IMG/VR virus record: IMGVR_UViG_3300035698_011312
Location: 1 to 52,161 of that record
Reading direction: 5' to 3' (one strand)
Length of the DNA stretch: 52,161 nt
DNA from: a virus
The translations under genes were made by a program, and so were the position numbers. Below are positions 35,456-43,391 of the stretch, in pieces. Position 1 is the first letter of the stretch, and every line of letters begins with the position of its first letter. The notes beneath the pieces are model-generated. The model was given only the letters and a program-made list of their open reading frames with translations, made no database searches and had not been told where the DNA came from.

Positions 35456-37164
35456 TAAATTTAAGGCTAATAAATAAAAAGATTTTTGGAGTCAAAGTAA
35501 AGGACTCTGGAAGCAAAAATCAATTCATAAGTTTATTAAGACTTCTTAGAGATGTTTCTATGAAGTCTTATGTTTCAGAGAGGAAGGAATGGGAGATACC
35601 TCTCAATTGTTTCTATGAACTTATAAATTCCAAACAGCTCCAACAAGAGGAAATAAGAACACCTATCGAGTTGGAACTAGCCATCCAAGAACATTTAGCC
35701 AGACTTGAGTTTCTTGAAAAATTAAAGTATATAGATTTACCCATTTTTACTTTAAAAAATTTTAAAGGTAGATTAAAGACCTTTCAACAGAATGGAGCTT
35801 TATTTACTTATTTTGGAAAAAGAGTACTCATAGCTGATTCAGTTGGACTAGGGAAAACTGTCCAAAGTATAGCTGGATCAACTTTAATGGAGGTAGATAA
35901 TATCATAGCAGTAGTACCAGCAAATTTAAGAAAGAAATGGAAAAAGGAAGTGAAGAAATTTACTCCTTATAAAAAGATAATAATGAATCAGCCTAAACAA
36001 AGAAGGCTTGAGATTTACGCCAACCCTGATAAATACTTCTGTTACCTTTTAAGTTATGAGATAATGAGAACAGATGCTGATGATATCCTCAACAACTTTA
36101 GGGGTAGGAGTGTTCTATTAATAGGGGATGAAATACAATATGTAAAAAATAAAAGTTCAGGCAGAACTAAAGCATTAAGGAAACTTGTAAAAAATAATGA
36201 TTACTTTATAGGCTTGTCTGCTACCTATGTTGAGACAGGGCTTAATGATCTGTTTGGAGTTTTTATTATAGTAGACAATACTGTTTTTGGTGAGAATGAG
36301 AATCATTTCGAGAAAAGATATGTTATAGTAGATTGGATGGGAAAGGTATCAGGTTATAAAAGGCTAGATGAAATAAGAAGGAAAATAAAACCAGTAGTTA
36401 TCAGGAGAAGGAAAGAGGATGTCAAGGAACAACTACCTAAAAAGATAACTGTAGATTATTGGGTAGATTTATCACCAGCAGAAAGAAAAGTATACAAGGA
36501 AGTAGAGAGTGGTGTCTTAGATGATGTAGCTGATTTAGAGCGTGCGAACAAGGTGACTATGGCTAGTTTACTTAACCTTTCAGGATACTTACAGCAAGCT
36601 GTGTTACACCCCAGCTTAGTGGGGTTACATGGGACTTCGAGTAAGTTACGGGAGCTAGTACCTATAATCGAAGGAATCGATGACAGTAAGATTGTAGTGT
36701 TCTGTTATTATACCAAGATGGTTGAGTTAATTAATGAGGAACTAAACAATAATGATATCAAGTCTTTATACATTCATGGCAAGACTAGAGATGATCCCTG
36801 GGATGTTATCAGAAAGTTTGGTAGAAAAAATTACAGAGTTTTAGTAACCTCAGACAAATTGAGGGAAGGACATGATATATTGTGTGCGAGTACAATCATT
36901 AATTTTGACTTACTTTGGAATCCTCAAAAAATGAAACAAAGAGCAGGCAGATTAGATCGAATGAATCAATTAGCTAAATGGATAACTGTTATAAATATGA
37001 TGGCTAGGAACACTGTAGAAGTAGACAAATATCATAGAGTAAAAGATAGAAAAAATTTGTTCACTGATGTAGTAGATGATGGGAAAGAATCTAAACGAGA
37101 TAAGGTATCAACATTAACATTGCCAAATCTGATGAATGTCCTTAAAAAAAGGAGGTATAACTAA
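35452..37164 (+). CDS. SNF2/DEAD-like superfamily 2 helicase
   Basis: Residues near 127-136 (DSVGLGKTVQ) are Walker A, GDEIQ near 226-230 is the DExQ motif, GLSATY near 255 is motif III, IRRRKEDV near 322-329 is typical of SNF2 proteins, and QRAGRLDRMNQ near 496 is motif VI. The 570-residue length fits phage SNF2 helicases, which remodel DNA at replication or repair forks. Its SD is in the hairpin described at 35393-35455, so translation of read-through RNA should be low. Confidence 0.9.
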   Translation: MVNLRLINKKIFGVKVKDSGSKNQFISLLRLLRDVSMKSYVSERKEWEIPLNCFYELINSKQLQQEEIRTPIELELAIQEHLARLEFLEKLKYIDLPIFTLKNFKGRLKTFQQNGALFTYFGKRVLIADSVGLGKTVQSIAGSTLMEVDNIIAVVPANLRKKWKKEVKKFTPYKKIIMNQPKQRRLEIYANPDKYFCYLLSYEIMRTDADDILNNFRGRSVLLIGDEIQYVKNKSSGRTKALRKLVKNNDYFIGLSATYVETGLNDLFGVFIIVDNTVFGENENHFEKRYVIVDWMGKVSGYKRLDEIRRKIKPVVIRRRKEDVKEQLPKKITVDYWVDLSPAERKVYKEVESGVLDDVADLERANKVTMASLLNLSGYLQQAVLHPSLVGLHGTSSKLRELVPIIEGIDDSKIVVFCYYTKMVELINEELNNNDIKSLYIHGKTRDDPWDVIRKFGRKNYRVLVTSDKLREGHDILCASTIINFDLLWNPQKMKQRAGRLDRMNQLAKWITVINMMARNTVEVDKYHRVKDRKNLFTDVVDDGKESKRDKVSTLTLPNLMNVLKKRRYN

Positions 37165-37203
37165 TGAGTTCCAGGAGTTGTCTTCCCCCTACCGTAGTTA
37201 TTA

Positions 37204-37260
37204 ATTTTTTAATTCTACTTCGTAGAATTAAAAAATATAAGATCAGCAAGCTGATCTTAT
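37204..37260 (+). repeat. Two perfect hairpins back-to-back in a 192-base gap
   Basis: ATTTTTTAATTCTAC (37204-37218) pairs with GTAGAATTAAAAAAT (37222-37236) over 15 bases, and ATAAGATCAGC (37237-37247) pairs with GCTGATCTTAT (37250-37260) over 11 bases. The T-run is in the 5' arm and the A-run in the 3' arm, opposite to an intrinsic terminator. The rest of the gap has an isolated TTGACA (37286-37291) without a good -10. An origin or structured RNA is possible. Confidence 0.65.
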
Positions 37261-37356
37261 AGTCTAAATAAAAAAAGAGTTACACTTGACATGTTTTTTT
37301 AACTAAAAGGCATTTTACTTTACTGACCTCAAAACATCAGAAAAAGATTGATTGTT

Positions 37357-37779
37357 ATGACAAAGAAAATAAAGAAAGATTCAGCCTATTCTTTAACAGG
37401 CATAGGTCAAAGCTATAAGAGCTTGCCAATAGCTGCTTGGACCTCTAACCAAATCACTCAGTACATTCGCAAATTGCAAAAGAAGCATTTCTTTCAGTAC
37501 ACTAAAGAGGATGAAGAGTATTACAATGAGGAATACTATGACCTGGGATTTGGAGGGCAAAGGAGAGGAGTGATTTGGACCAAAGTTAAAATCTGTCTGG
37601 TCAATCACTTTGGTGAGCCTGAAAAGGTAAAGGAGTATATTGATTGGGTCTTTTATCATATGGGTAAGAAATTCACTAAGCCAATACCAATAGGATTCAT
37701 CCTGTGTAAGTATTGGAAAGATATTTATAAAAAGAGCAAGGGTAAGGTGATTGATAAAAAAGGGAGGTATGGTGAATAA
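37357..37779 (+). CDS. Hypothetical replication-block protein (140 aa)
   Basis: The ATG at 37357 and the TTG at 37348 are both possible; neither has a good SD. Residues show repeated aromatic/charged patches (WTSNQITQYIRKLQKK; EYIDWVFYHMGKKF). Its place just before the loader-like gene fits a helicase-loading or replisome-organising partner, but no HTH or ATPase motif is visible. It overlaps the next gene by eight bases. Confidence 0.5.
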   Translation: MTKKIKKDSAYSLTGIGQSYKSLPIAAWTSNQITQYIRKLQKKHFFQYTKEDEEYYNEEYYDLGFGGQRRGVIWTKVKICLVNHFGEPEKVKEYIDWVFYHMGKKFTKPIPIGFILCKYWKDIYKKSKGKVIDKKGRYGE

Positions 37780-37975
37780 GGCAAGGATACCATTTGTTAT
37801 CAAAGGCTCACTTTCTAAGGAGTTCCTAGAAAAGAAAGGCTATAAGCCTTTGGCTGAATTATGTCCTGATTTATTCAACAGGAAGTTCAGGACTAAAATT
37901 GTTATGGAGCCAGTGAATATTGATCATATAAAAAATATAAAAATCCTCTCATCAAAGGCAAATTACAATGAATAG
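37772..37975 (+). CDS. Hypothetical small protein (67 aa)
   Basis: GTG at 37772 sits after GGGAGG; an ATG at 37769 is too close to the SD to be preferred. The product is basic and includes GYKPLAELCPDLFNRKFRTK. No known motif. It overlaps both neighbours by eight bases and is part of the replication operon. Confidence 0.45.
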   Translation: MNKARIPFVIKGSLSKEFLEKKGYKPLAELCPDLFNRKFRTKIVMEPVNIDHIKNIKILSSKANYNE

Positions 37976-38483
37976 TAAGCATTATCTAAAGTTAAAGGTG
38001 TCTGATGTACCTGAAGTGTATTATGATCAGGAAACAAGTGCCAAAGATTATAATAAGTATACCAAAGAAGTAAATCCTTTTACTGACAATATTCTGATCA
38101 ATGGGGGGAATCAACAGGATAGGATAGTATTTATGCTTACTATGCTTAAGTCAATTATAAATGCCAAACCTGGTGCTGCTTTCTTTCGATTTGAGAATAT
38201 GATAGAACACTTTAGACAGAATCAATATTTGGAGCTGTTGAAATCCTTTCGGGGGAAAAGGTACATAGCAATAGACAATATGGACTTTAATTATATAGGG
38301 GGGGATTGGAATTCATCAAATGTGTTTAAAAGGTTCTGTAGTTTTTTGAGGGAGGTTTATGAATCTGCTAGTAGGTTAAATATAATAATTACTACTCCAC
38401 ACAAAGATAATGTGTTGGAGAATAATATACCCAAGTTCTTGTACAACATCTTTGAAACTAACTTTGAGACTATCAAAATGTAA
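37968..38483 (+). CDS. DnaC/DnaA-type AAA+ helicase-loader-like protein with degenerate P-loop
   Basis: Immediately precedes the replicative helicase. The block ILINGGNQQDRIVFML (42-57) is where a P-loop should be, but it lacks the GK[T/S] residues. RYIAIDNMDF (98-107) is like Walker B and NIIITTPH (138-145) like sensor 1. The protein is short (171 aa), shorter than full AAA+ loaders. It may load or hold the helicase without hydrolysing ATP. Assignment relies on pattern and order. Confidence 0.55.
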   Translation: MNSKHYLKLKVSDVPEVYYDQETSAKDYNKYTKEVNPFTDNILINGGNQQDRIVFMLTMLKSIINAKPGAAFFRFENMIEHFRQNQYLELLKSFRGKRYIAIDNMDFNYIGGDWNSSNVFKRFCSFLREVYESASRLNIIITTPHKDNVLENNIPKFLYNIFETNFETIKM

Positions 38484-38492
38484 AGGATGGTT

Positions 38493-39938
38493 ATGGGGAA
38501 ACTGAAAAAGAAGAAAGAGGTCAATAGAAAAAGGAGCAAGTTCTATAACCTCTCGATGGAAAGATCAGTATTAAGGGTCATCTATAGAAATCAGGAGAAG
38601 TATAGGGAGCTTTTGAATTCTGGTTTTAGGATGCCCTTTTTGTCTGATGAAAGCCATCGTAAGATGTTTGTGATGCTCAATGACTTTTATAAGAAGTACA
38701 GGAAGCCACCTACCAAAAAATCAGCTATAGCTTTTATCAAGAATAAGGTACAGGATGATGAGGCTGATTTTTATCTAGAGAATGTCAAAAAGATATACAA
38801 AAGGATCACCAGGAAAGAGAGAGACAATTTATCCCATTATAAAGATGAGTTAGAGAAGCTTTGGAAATTGAGAGAGAGCCAATACAAAGCTAGGGATATT
38901 GTACTCAATATTGAGAAAGGTAACATAGACAAAGTTGGTGGGTTCTTTCGGGAAGGGTTAAGTATTATCCTACAGGACTCAGCTAGTATAGCAACAGAGG
39001 GCAGTCCCTTTACAGATTATGAAGAGAGAAAGAGGCTTATGGAGTATAAGAGAGAACATCCTGAGCTGTTCTACTGTGTACCAACAGGTCTAGCAGAGTT
39101 AGACAAAGTTATAGATGGCCTGTATAGGGGTGAGCTGTACATAATAGGTGGTGCTACTGGCATTGGCAAGAGCTTATTCTTACAGGAAGTAGGATTTCAT
39201 GCGGCAGTGAGATTGGGATTGAGAGTGATTTACTTTACTATAGAAATGACTAAGTGGAAATGTCAGACTAGGTTTGATAGCAGGATCACTGGTATACCCT
39301 ACAGAAAGTTTAAGAATGCTACTTTGAATAAGAAAGAAAAGAGAAAGTGGGATAAGAAAATCAATGGGTATAGAAAGAAGGGAGGGGAGTATCAGGTGAT
39401 TGCTTTCAGCAGAGGGTGTTCAGCTTTTGATATTGAACATAAGGGTATGGATTATTGTGCTCTAGAGGGTAAGGGTATAGATTTGATAATTGTTGATTAT
39501 TTGAATGATATGAAACCAGCTATAGCAAAGGCAGGTAGAGGAAGCAAAGAGTGGGATGTACTTGGTGAAATATCCTGGGACTTATCGCTTTTAGCCAAGT
39601 ATTGGAATGAGGATAAGGGTGCTCCTATATTGACAGCCAATCAGGCAAAGACAGGTAGTAGGAATAAAGAAGTATTCAAGCCAGAGGATTTGTCTTACAG
39701 TCCCTTACCTCCTCAGCATGCTACAGGAGTATTTGGTATTACTCAGACGGTAGAGGATGAGATGTATGGCAGACTTATGTTACACATTGCTAAAGGTAGG
39801 GACAATGAGACAGGGGTAAGGTTTCCTGTTTATCCTAATTACCCTACATGTAAGTTCCATTCTTTGAAAAGGAAAAGAGAGATGGAGGATTTGGAAGAAG
39901 CAGACAGAGAAATTGAGGGGGATGATGATGCTGAATAA
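38493..39938 (+). CDS. Replicative DNA helicase (DnaB-like)
   Basis: I took ATG 38493, spaced correctly from AAAGGA, rather than 38487 that overlaps it. The N-terminal domain (about 1-170) has helical DnaB-like character (LSMERSVLRVIYRN). The RecA-like core has GGATGIGKSLF near 219-229 (Walker A), YFTIEMTKWKCQTR, and DLIIVDYLNDM near 330-340 (Walker B). The acidic tail (EEADREIEGDDDAE) may bind partners. A 5'-to-3' fork helicase working with the primase downstream. Confidence 0.88.
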   Translation: MGKLKKKKEVNRKRSKFYNLSMERSVLRVIYRNQEKYRELLNSGFRMPFLSDESHRKMFVMLNDFYKKYRKPPTKKSAIAFIKNKVQDDEADFYLENVKKIYKRITRKERDNLSHYKDELEKLWKLRESQYKARDIVLNIEKGNIDKVGGFFREGLSIILQDSASIATEGSPFTDYEERKRLMEYKREHPELFYCVPTGLAELDKVIDGLYRGELYIIGGATGIGKSLFLQEVGFHAAVRLGLRVIYFTIEMTKWKCQTRFDSRITGIPYRKFKNATLNKKEKRKWDKKINGYRKKGGEYQVIAFSRGCSAFDIEHKGMDYCALEGKGIDLIIVDYLNDMKPAIAKAGRGSKEWDVLGEISWDLSLLAKYWNEDKGAPILTANQAKTGSRNKEVFKPEDLSYSPLPPQHATGVFGITQTVEDEMYGRLMLHIAKGRDNETGVRFPVYPNYPTCKFHSLKRKREMEDLEEADREIEGDDDAE

Positions 39939-40116
39939 AATTGTATGTTTTTTGTTAGGGCATGAATGGTTAGCTGTAGGTGCGACTATTAAGTGCAAAG
40001 ATGGAGCAATAGTAGGTGAAGGGTTTGCAAGTTTGTTTAATTGTAAAGCAGAAGTAATTGATACCCATTTTGAATGTGCTAGATGCCAGAAAACTAAAAC
40101 AGAAACCATAAAATGA
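39928..40116 (+). CDS. Small zinc-binding protein (62 aa)
   Basis: Three consecutive ATGs lie in the helicase gene end; 39928 has the best spacing to GAGGGGG. CFLLGHEW near the N-terminus and CARCQ near the C-terminus give a C-x4-H ... CxxC pattern seen in small phage zinc proteins of DUF1660 type. It overlaps the helicase and primase genes (ATGA at 40113). Function unknown. Confidence 0.6.
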   Translation: MLNKIVCFLLGHEWLAVGATIKCKDGAIVGEGFASLFNCKAEVIDTHFECARCQKTKTETIK

Positions 40117-41084
40117 AAGTAACAAGTAGACTCAGAAAAATAATATACAAACACTTTTCTAATGTGCTTGAGTTAGGAAATGATTACAGGGTAGCATGTA
40201 TTTTCCATACAGAAAAAGATCCAAGTTTATCTATAGATAAAGAGACAGGGGTATTTCATTGCTTTGGTTGTGGGAAGGCAGGACAGTACAGAGACTTATT
40301 GAAGGCTCTAGGGGAAAAAGATCGCAGGAAAAAAATACATTCTCTTGATGATGAGTTTTGGGATGAGGTGAAGAGTAAATTAACTGCCGACAAAAAGAAA
40401 AAGATTCATAGGCATCCTATGCCTGTAGGTTTCAAAAGGTTCTCTAAGTATACTGTTGATAACAAGTATCACTCCTACATGACAGATAGAGGGTTCAACC
40501 TGAGCACTTTAGAATATTTCAAGGTTGGGTATGTTCCTGCTAAAATAGCAAGTAGATATAGGAATAGAGTTGTTGTTCCTGTATGTGATGTGAATGGTAA
40601 ATTATTTTTTCCAGAGGGTAGAGCTATAGATGATAGCCAGCTTAGTTTGTATTATTCAAAATATATGAGGCCTAAGAAAATTGATAAGAGTGAACTTCTT
40701 TCTAAGATGGCTTTATTCAATTACTGTAATGTAAGAAAAGAGAAATGGGTAATATTGGTGGAAGGGATAATGGATTGTATGACCTTATGGGGTGAATGGA
40801 GATTTCCATCAGTGGCAAGTTTCAACCCAAGGTTAAGCAATTATCAAATTAAGCTCTTAAGCATTTATGAAAAAATATACTTTTGTTTTGATAAAGATAA
40901 GGCTGGAATAATAGGAGAGGATATTGCGATCAATGGAGATTTCAAAAAGAGAAAACTTATTCCATTGAAGGGAAAAGGTATTGAACTCTATCATGTACCT
41001 ATGCCTAAAAATATGGATGCCAATAAGCTGACTTTTAAGAGGTTCTCTAAGTACCTGAATAACAGTGAGTTAATAGAGGTATAG
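40113..41084 (+). CDS. DnaG-type primase (CHC2 zinc finger + Toprim)
   Basis: C29, H32, C50 and C53 form the CHC2 zinc finger (ACIFHTEKDPSLS...FHCFGCGKAG). Toprim motifs follow: VILVEGIMDCM near 213-223 and YFCFDKDKAG near 256-265. At 323 residues it is shorter than host DnaG, with no helicase-binding C-terminal domain visible. It makes RNA primers at the phage fork. Coupled to the zinc protein. Confidence 0.87.
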   Translation: MKVTSRLRKIIYKHFSNVLELGNDYRVACIFHTEKDPSLSIDKETGVFHCFGCGKAGQYRDLLKALGEKDRRKKIHSLDDEFWDEVKSKLTADKKKKIHRHPMPVGFKRFSKYTVDNKYHSYMTDRGFNLSTLEYFKVGYVPAKIASRYRNRVVVPVCDVNGKLFFPEGRAIDDSQLSLYYSKYMRPKKIDKSELLSKMALFNYCNVRKEKWVILVEGIMDCMTLWGEWRFPSVASFNPRLSNYQIKLLSIYEKIYFCFDKDKAGIIGEDIAINGDFKKRKLIPLKGKGIELYHVPMPKNMDANKLTFKRFSKYLNNSELIEV

Positions 41085-41137
41085 AATAGACTAAAATAAA
41101 ACGAAGAAAACAGAGATTTTTCTTTACTTTTCAAATA

Positions 41138-41170
41138 TCTCCTTTTATATTATAGAAACGCAAAAGGAGA
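41138..41170 (+). promoter_or_regulatory. TATATTATAGA element with SD-masking inverted repeat
   Basis: TCTCCTTTT (41138-41146) is complementary to AAAAGGAGA (41162-41170), the SD of the gene at 41175. TATATTATAGA (41146-41156) begins on the last base of the left arm. RNA initiated after it would have an exposed SD in a very short leader; RNA from upstream would be masked. Confidence 0.6.
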
Positions 41171-41174
41171 AGGG

Positions 41175-41549
41175 GTGACCAGGAAAATAAAAAAGGCCAA
41201 AAGGACAAGGGTAAGAAAACTAAAGGATTATATAGAAGGTGAAAAAAGAAAGATCATTGAAGCCAGAAACAGAGAGTTACTTATCCTGGAACTATATTCC
41301 GGTAGTAAAAAGGAAACCTTTATACTTCCCCTTGATTCTGGGAGTGAATGTCCACTTTGGGACAGAAAGACCCTCATTTGCTATGGATGCAAAATTCCTT
41401 GCTACAAGACGAGTGGATTGGAATTCAAAAAACCTGACAGTAAATGTTGGATCAGAGACTTAATGTATCAAGATTGGTTGGTGACTAACAATATGTTGGA
41501 AGGTAAATATAAAAAAGGAAAAATAAAAAAGAAGGAAATTCTGGTCTGA
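41175..41549 (+). CDS. Hypothetical cysteine-containing protein (124 aa), GTG start
   Basis: GTG at 41175 is five bases after AAAGGAG. The N-terminus is basic; residues 74-110 carry five cysteines (SECPLW, ICYGCKIPCYK, SKCW) that could form a zinc or iron-sulfur site. I do not recognise the family. It is the first gene after a TATATTA element and precedes the HTH and sigma-like genes. Confidence 0.5.
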   Translation: MTRKIKKAKRTRVRKLKDYIEGEKRKIIEARNRELLILELYSGSKKETFILPLDSGSECPLWDRKTLICYGCKIPCYKTSGLEFKKPDSKCWIRDLMYQDWLVTNNMLEGKYKKGKIKKKEILV

Positions 41550-41564
41550 GGAGGTGATTAAAGA

Positions 41565-41927
41565 ATGATAGTGAAGGCTAAGATTTTGAGTCCAAAAAGT
41601 TTAAAAGGCAAAGTAGTAAAGATGGAGATAGAATCAGGTGAAGAAGTACCAGGCAATTCCCTTTTAAATTTGTCATCAATTGAAGCTGATTATGGTCTTT
41701 CTCGAAGCTTTATCAGGAGAATGATCAAGTCAGGTGAATTGCGTGCTAAGAAGTTCGGCAAAACTAAAGGTGGTTACAGGGTCAAGAAAAAAGATCTGAT
41801 CAAGCTTATAGGCAAGTATGAGTTCAGCCCTGAGGAAAAGTCCAAAAAACCCAAAAAGGATAAAAAGAAAAAGAGGAAACTTGATGGATCAAATAAATCT
41901 GATAAGAAGCGCAAAAAAAGGAGATGA
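41565..41927 (+). CDS. Excisionase/MerR-type helix-turn-helix protein with lysine-rich tail
   Basis: Residues about 38-85 (LSSIEADYGLSRSFIRRMIKSGELRAKKFGK) follow the winged HTH excisionase pattern (x-A/x-x-GLSRSFIRRMIKSGELxAxKxG...). The last 35 residues are almost all K/R, useful for DNA contact. SD is GAGGAGGTGA (41548-41557). It overlaps the sigma-like gene by 44 bases in another frame. It may regulate phage transcription. Confidence 0.7.
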   Translation: MIVKAKILSPKSLKGKVVKMEIESGEEVPGNSLLNLSSIEADYGLSRSFIRRMIKSGELRAKKFGKTKGGYRVKKKDLIKLIGKYEFSPEEKSKKPKKDKKKKRKLDGSNKSDKKRKKRR

Positions 41928-42444
41928 GAAAAGTTTCCTTAAATTGTTGGAACTAATTTCTAAAGATGGAGATAGAGATAAGGTGAAGTTGATGGCTAAC
42001 AAAACTATGTATCAAATATTTAATTCCTGCTGTATAGATAGGGATGATTTAGAGCAGGAGATAAAGTTGGCTATCTGGGAAAGTATCAGGAAGTATGAAC
42101 AGGAAAAGGGTGAGTTTGAAATTTATACCTGGAAGATCATCAAGAACAGAATGATTGATATGAAGCAAACTTTTATAGAGAAGTGGAAGAGAGTGAATAT
42201 TGATTTTGATATTTATCCTCCTGCTTATAATGAAAGTAAATATCAGGACATTTTGGTGAATAATATTGTAGGCAATCTAAGAGGTATGCCATGGTACTTG
42301 CTGAACCTAATGAATTTAGGGTATGGCAAAAAGGCTATTACAAAGGCCTTGAATATCTCCAAGGAAAAGCTTCAATGGGAGATTCAGAAATTAAGGAAAA
42401 GGTTTGAACCTATAGTACAAGGAGGTTATACATGCCTAAGGTAA
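41884..42444 (+). CDS. Sigma-70-family-like factor (186 aa)
   Basis: I chose ATG 41884 with AGAGGA upstream, not the earlier ATG in the lysine-rich overlap. Residues 52-95 (DRDDLEQEIKLAIWESIRKYEQEKGEFEIYT...) match region 2 of sigma-70 proteins (D-LxQE...KF/YexekG-xFxTYa). Residues 135-175 (YLLNLMNLGYGKKAITKALNISKEKLQWEI) look like the region 4 HTH. Such factors bind host RNA polymerase core and redirect it. The likely targets are the TATATTA elements, one of which is just downstream (inference). Confidence 0.68.
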   Translation: MDQINLIRSAKKGDEKSFLKLLELISKDGDRDKVKLMANKTMYQIFNSCCIDRDDLEQEIKLAIWESIRKYEQEKGEFEIYTWKIIKNRMIDMKQTFIEKWKRVNIDFDIYPPAYNESKYQDILVNNIVGNLRGMPWYLLNLMNLGYGKKAITKALNISKEKLQWEIQKLRKRFEPIVQGGYTCLR

Positions 42445-43352
42445 GAGAACTATGTATATATCTCCATCCTAAAATCAAAGTGAAGGGGAAGGAGAATGCT
42501 TTGGTTAGATTTACAGGGATGGATAAGAACCAGGCAAATAAGCTGAAAGGTAAGCTTTGTTGGTTGGCTCAGAAACAGAAGGGCAAGATTCAGGTCATTG
42601 GTGCTCTATGGATTTCTGAGGTATTCTATGCTGAGAAAGGCAAAAGGATACCATCAACTGGCTGGTACTTTAGAGCACGAGGTGATTTGATAAAGCCTCC
42701 ACAGTCTGTTGATGCTGGGAAGTTTGATGGAATTGAAGAAGTGGAATTTATCCCCCATTGGAAGTCAGAGGGAATAGATTTTGACCCTTTTATTAACCAA
42801 AAACCTATTCTGCCTAGTAGCAGGACAGCAAGCAAAGGAGGTGAGCCTTATAAGGGACTGACTCGTCAGGAACTCATGAGCAAGTGCTCTGAGAAGGGTA
42901 TCAAAGGGTACTTAAAGAAAAGTGCCAAGGAAATGGTAAAAATGCTCCAGGTAGCAGATAAAGCTGGGGCCAATAGCTCAAACCAAAACAGTAAGGAGGA
43001 AGGAATGGGCAAGCTGAAAGGTAACAAGAAGGACAAAAATAAAAAGAAGGACAAGAAAGAAAAGAAGGAAAAGAAGGAAAAGAAGGAAAAGAAGGAAGTA
43101 GAAACCACCAGTTTGGGTTATCGGAAAAATTCCATGGCAGGCTGTATCAATGATATAGCTGAAGAGGAAGGGAAATTGAGCCTGGAAAATTTCAGCAAGT
43201 TGCTGGTGAAAGAAACCAAGGCCCGTGGTATTGATGTTGATGGACGCACTGACTTCACTAATCGGATCAGGGCAATTGTCCTGGGTATGAGCCGTGATAA
43301 AGGTGCCAAGGTCAAAATCAAAGAAGGTAAGGTTATCTGGGGTAAAAAATAA
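42432..43352 (+). CDS. SAP-like/lysine-rich DNA-binding protein, long form (306 aa)
   Basis: ATG after AGGAGG. Residues about 138-172 (YKGLTRQELMSKCSEKGIKGYLKK...MVKML) are SAP/HeH-like. Residues about 192-222 are (K/E)-rich with four 9-base repeats, followed by a C-terminal domain. A second in-frame ATG at 43005 with its own SD splits it into two products. The C-terminal third uses more C/G-ending codons. A DNA-binding or nucleoid role is plausible. Confidence 0.55.
   Translation: MPKVRELCIYLHPKIKVKGKENALVRFTGMDKNQANKLKGKLCWLAQKQKGKIQVIGALWISEVFYAEKGKRIPSTGWYFRARGDLIKPPQSVDAGKFDGIEEVEFIPHWKSEGIDFDPFINQKPILPSSRTASKGGEPYKGLTRQELMSKCSEKGIKGYLKKSAKEMVKMLQVADKAGANSSNQNSKEEGMGKLKGNKKDKNKKKDKKEKKEKKEKKEKKEVETTSLGYRKNSMAGCINDIAEEEGKLSLENFSKLLVKETKARGIDVDGRTDFTNRIRAIVLGMSRDKGAKVKIKEGKVIWGKK
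42994..43007 (+). promoter_or_regulatory. Internal ribosome-binding site for a nested in-frame gene
   Basis: AGGAGG (42994-42999) lies five bases before an in-frame ATG (43005). It is one of the best SDs in the replication block and falls exactly between the SAP-like half and the lysine-rich half of the reading frame. Confidence 0.72.
43005..43352 (+). CDS. Nested lysine-rich protein (in-frame short form, 115 aa)
   Basis: This product holds the KKE repeat tail and the C-terminal domain (SMAGCINDIAEEEGKLSLENFSK...). Downstream of the start, codons such as gcc, atc, cgt and cgc become more common than before it, like the capsid and SSB genes, suggesting heavy expression. It is probably an abundant basic protein, perhaps histone-like; no fold is recognised. 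Confidence 0.6.
   Translation: MGKLKGNKKDKNKKKDKKEKKEKKEKKEKKEVETTSLGYRKNSMAGCINDIAEEEGKLSLENFSKLLVKETKARGIDVDGRTDFTNRIRAIVLGMSRDKGAKVKIKEGKVIWGKK
43062..43097 (+). repeat. Four 9-base repeats (aagaaggaa) encoding KKE
   Basis: Exact copies at 43062, 43071, 43080 and 43089 in the lysine-rich segment of the nested protein. Confidence 0.85.
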
Positions 43353-43382
43353 AAAATAGTTATCCTTTGTAATCTGGTTTCT

Positions 43383-43391
43383 AGTATATTA
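43383..43391 (+). promoter_or_regulatory. AGTATATTA element directly upstream of a terminator stem
   Basis: The element ends where the 5' arm of the terminator begins (43391). A start site a few bases on would lie inside that arm, so new transcripts would lack the complete stem and pass. Read-through transcripts would be stopped. Confidence 0.5.

Noticed and set aside
37204-37260. Intrinsic terminator
   Set aside because: The T-run is in the 5' arm and the A-run in the 3' arm of the first stem, and no T-run follows the second.
37286-37320. Sigma-70 promoter from TTGACA at 37286
   Set aside because: No acceptable -10 hexamer lies 16-18 bases downstream; only AT-rich sequence with a cat/ttt pattern is seen.
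43062-43097. CRISPR-like repeat
   Set aside because: The unit is only nine bases without spacers and it encodes KKE in frame.
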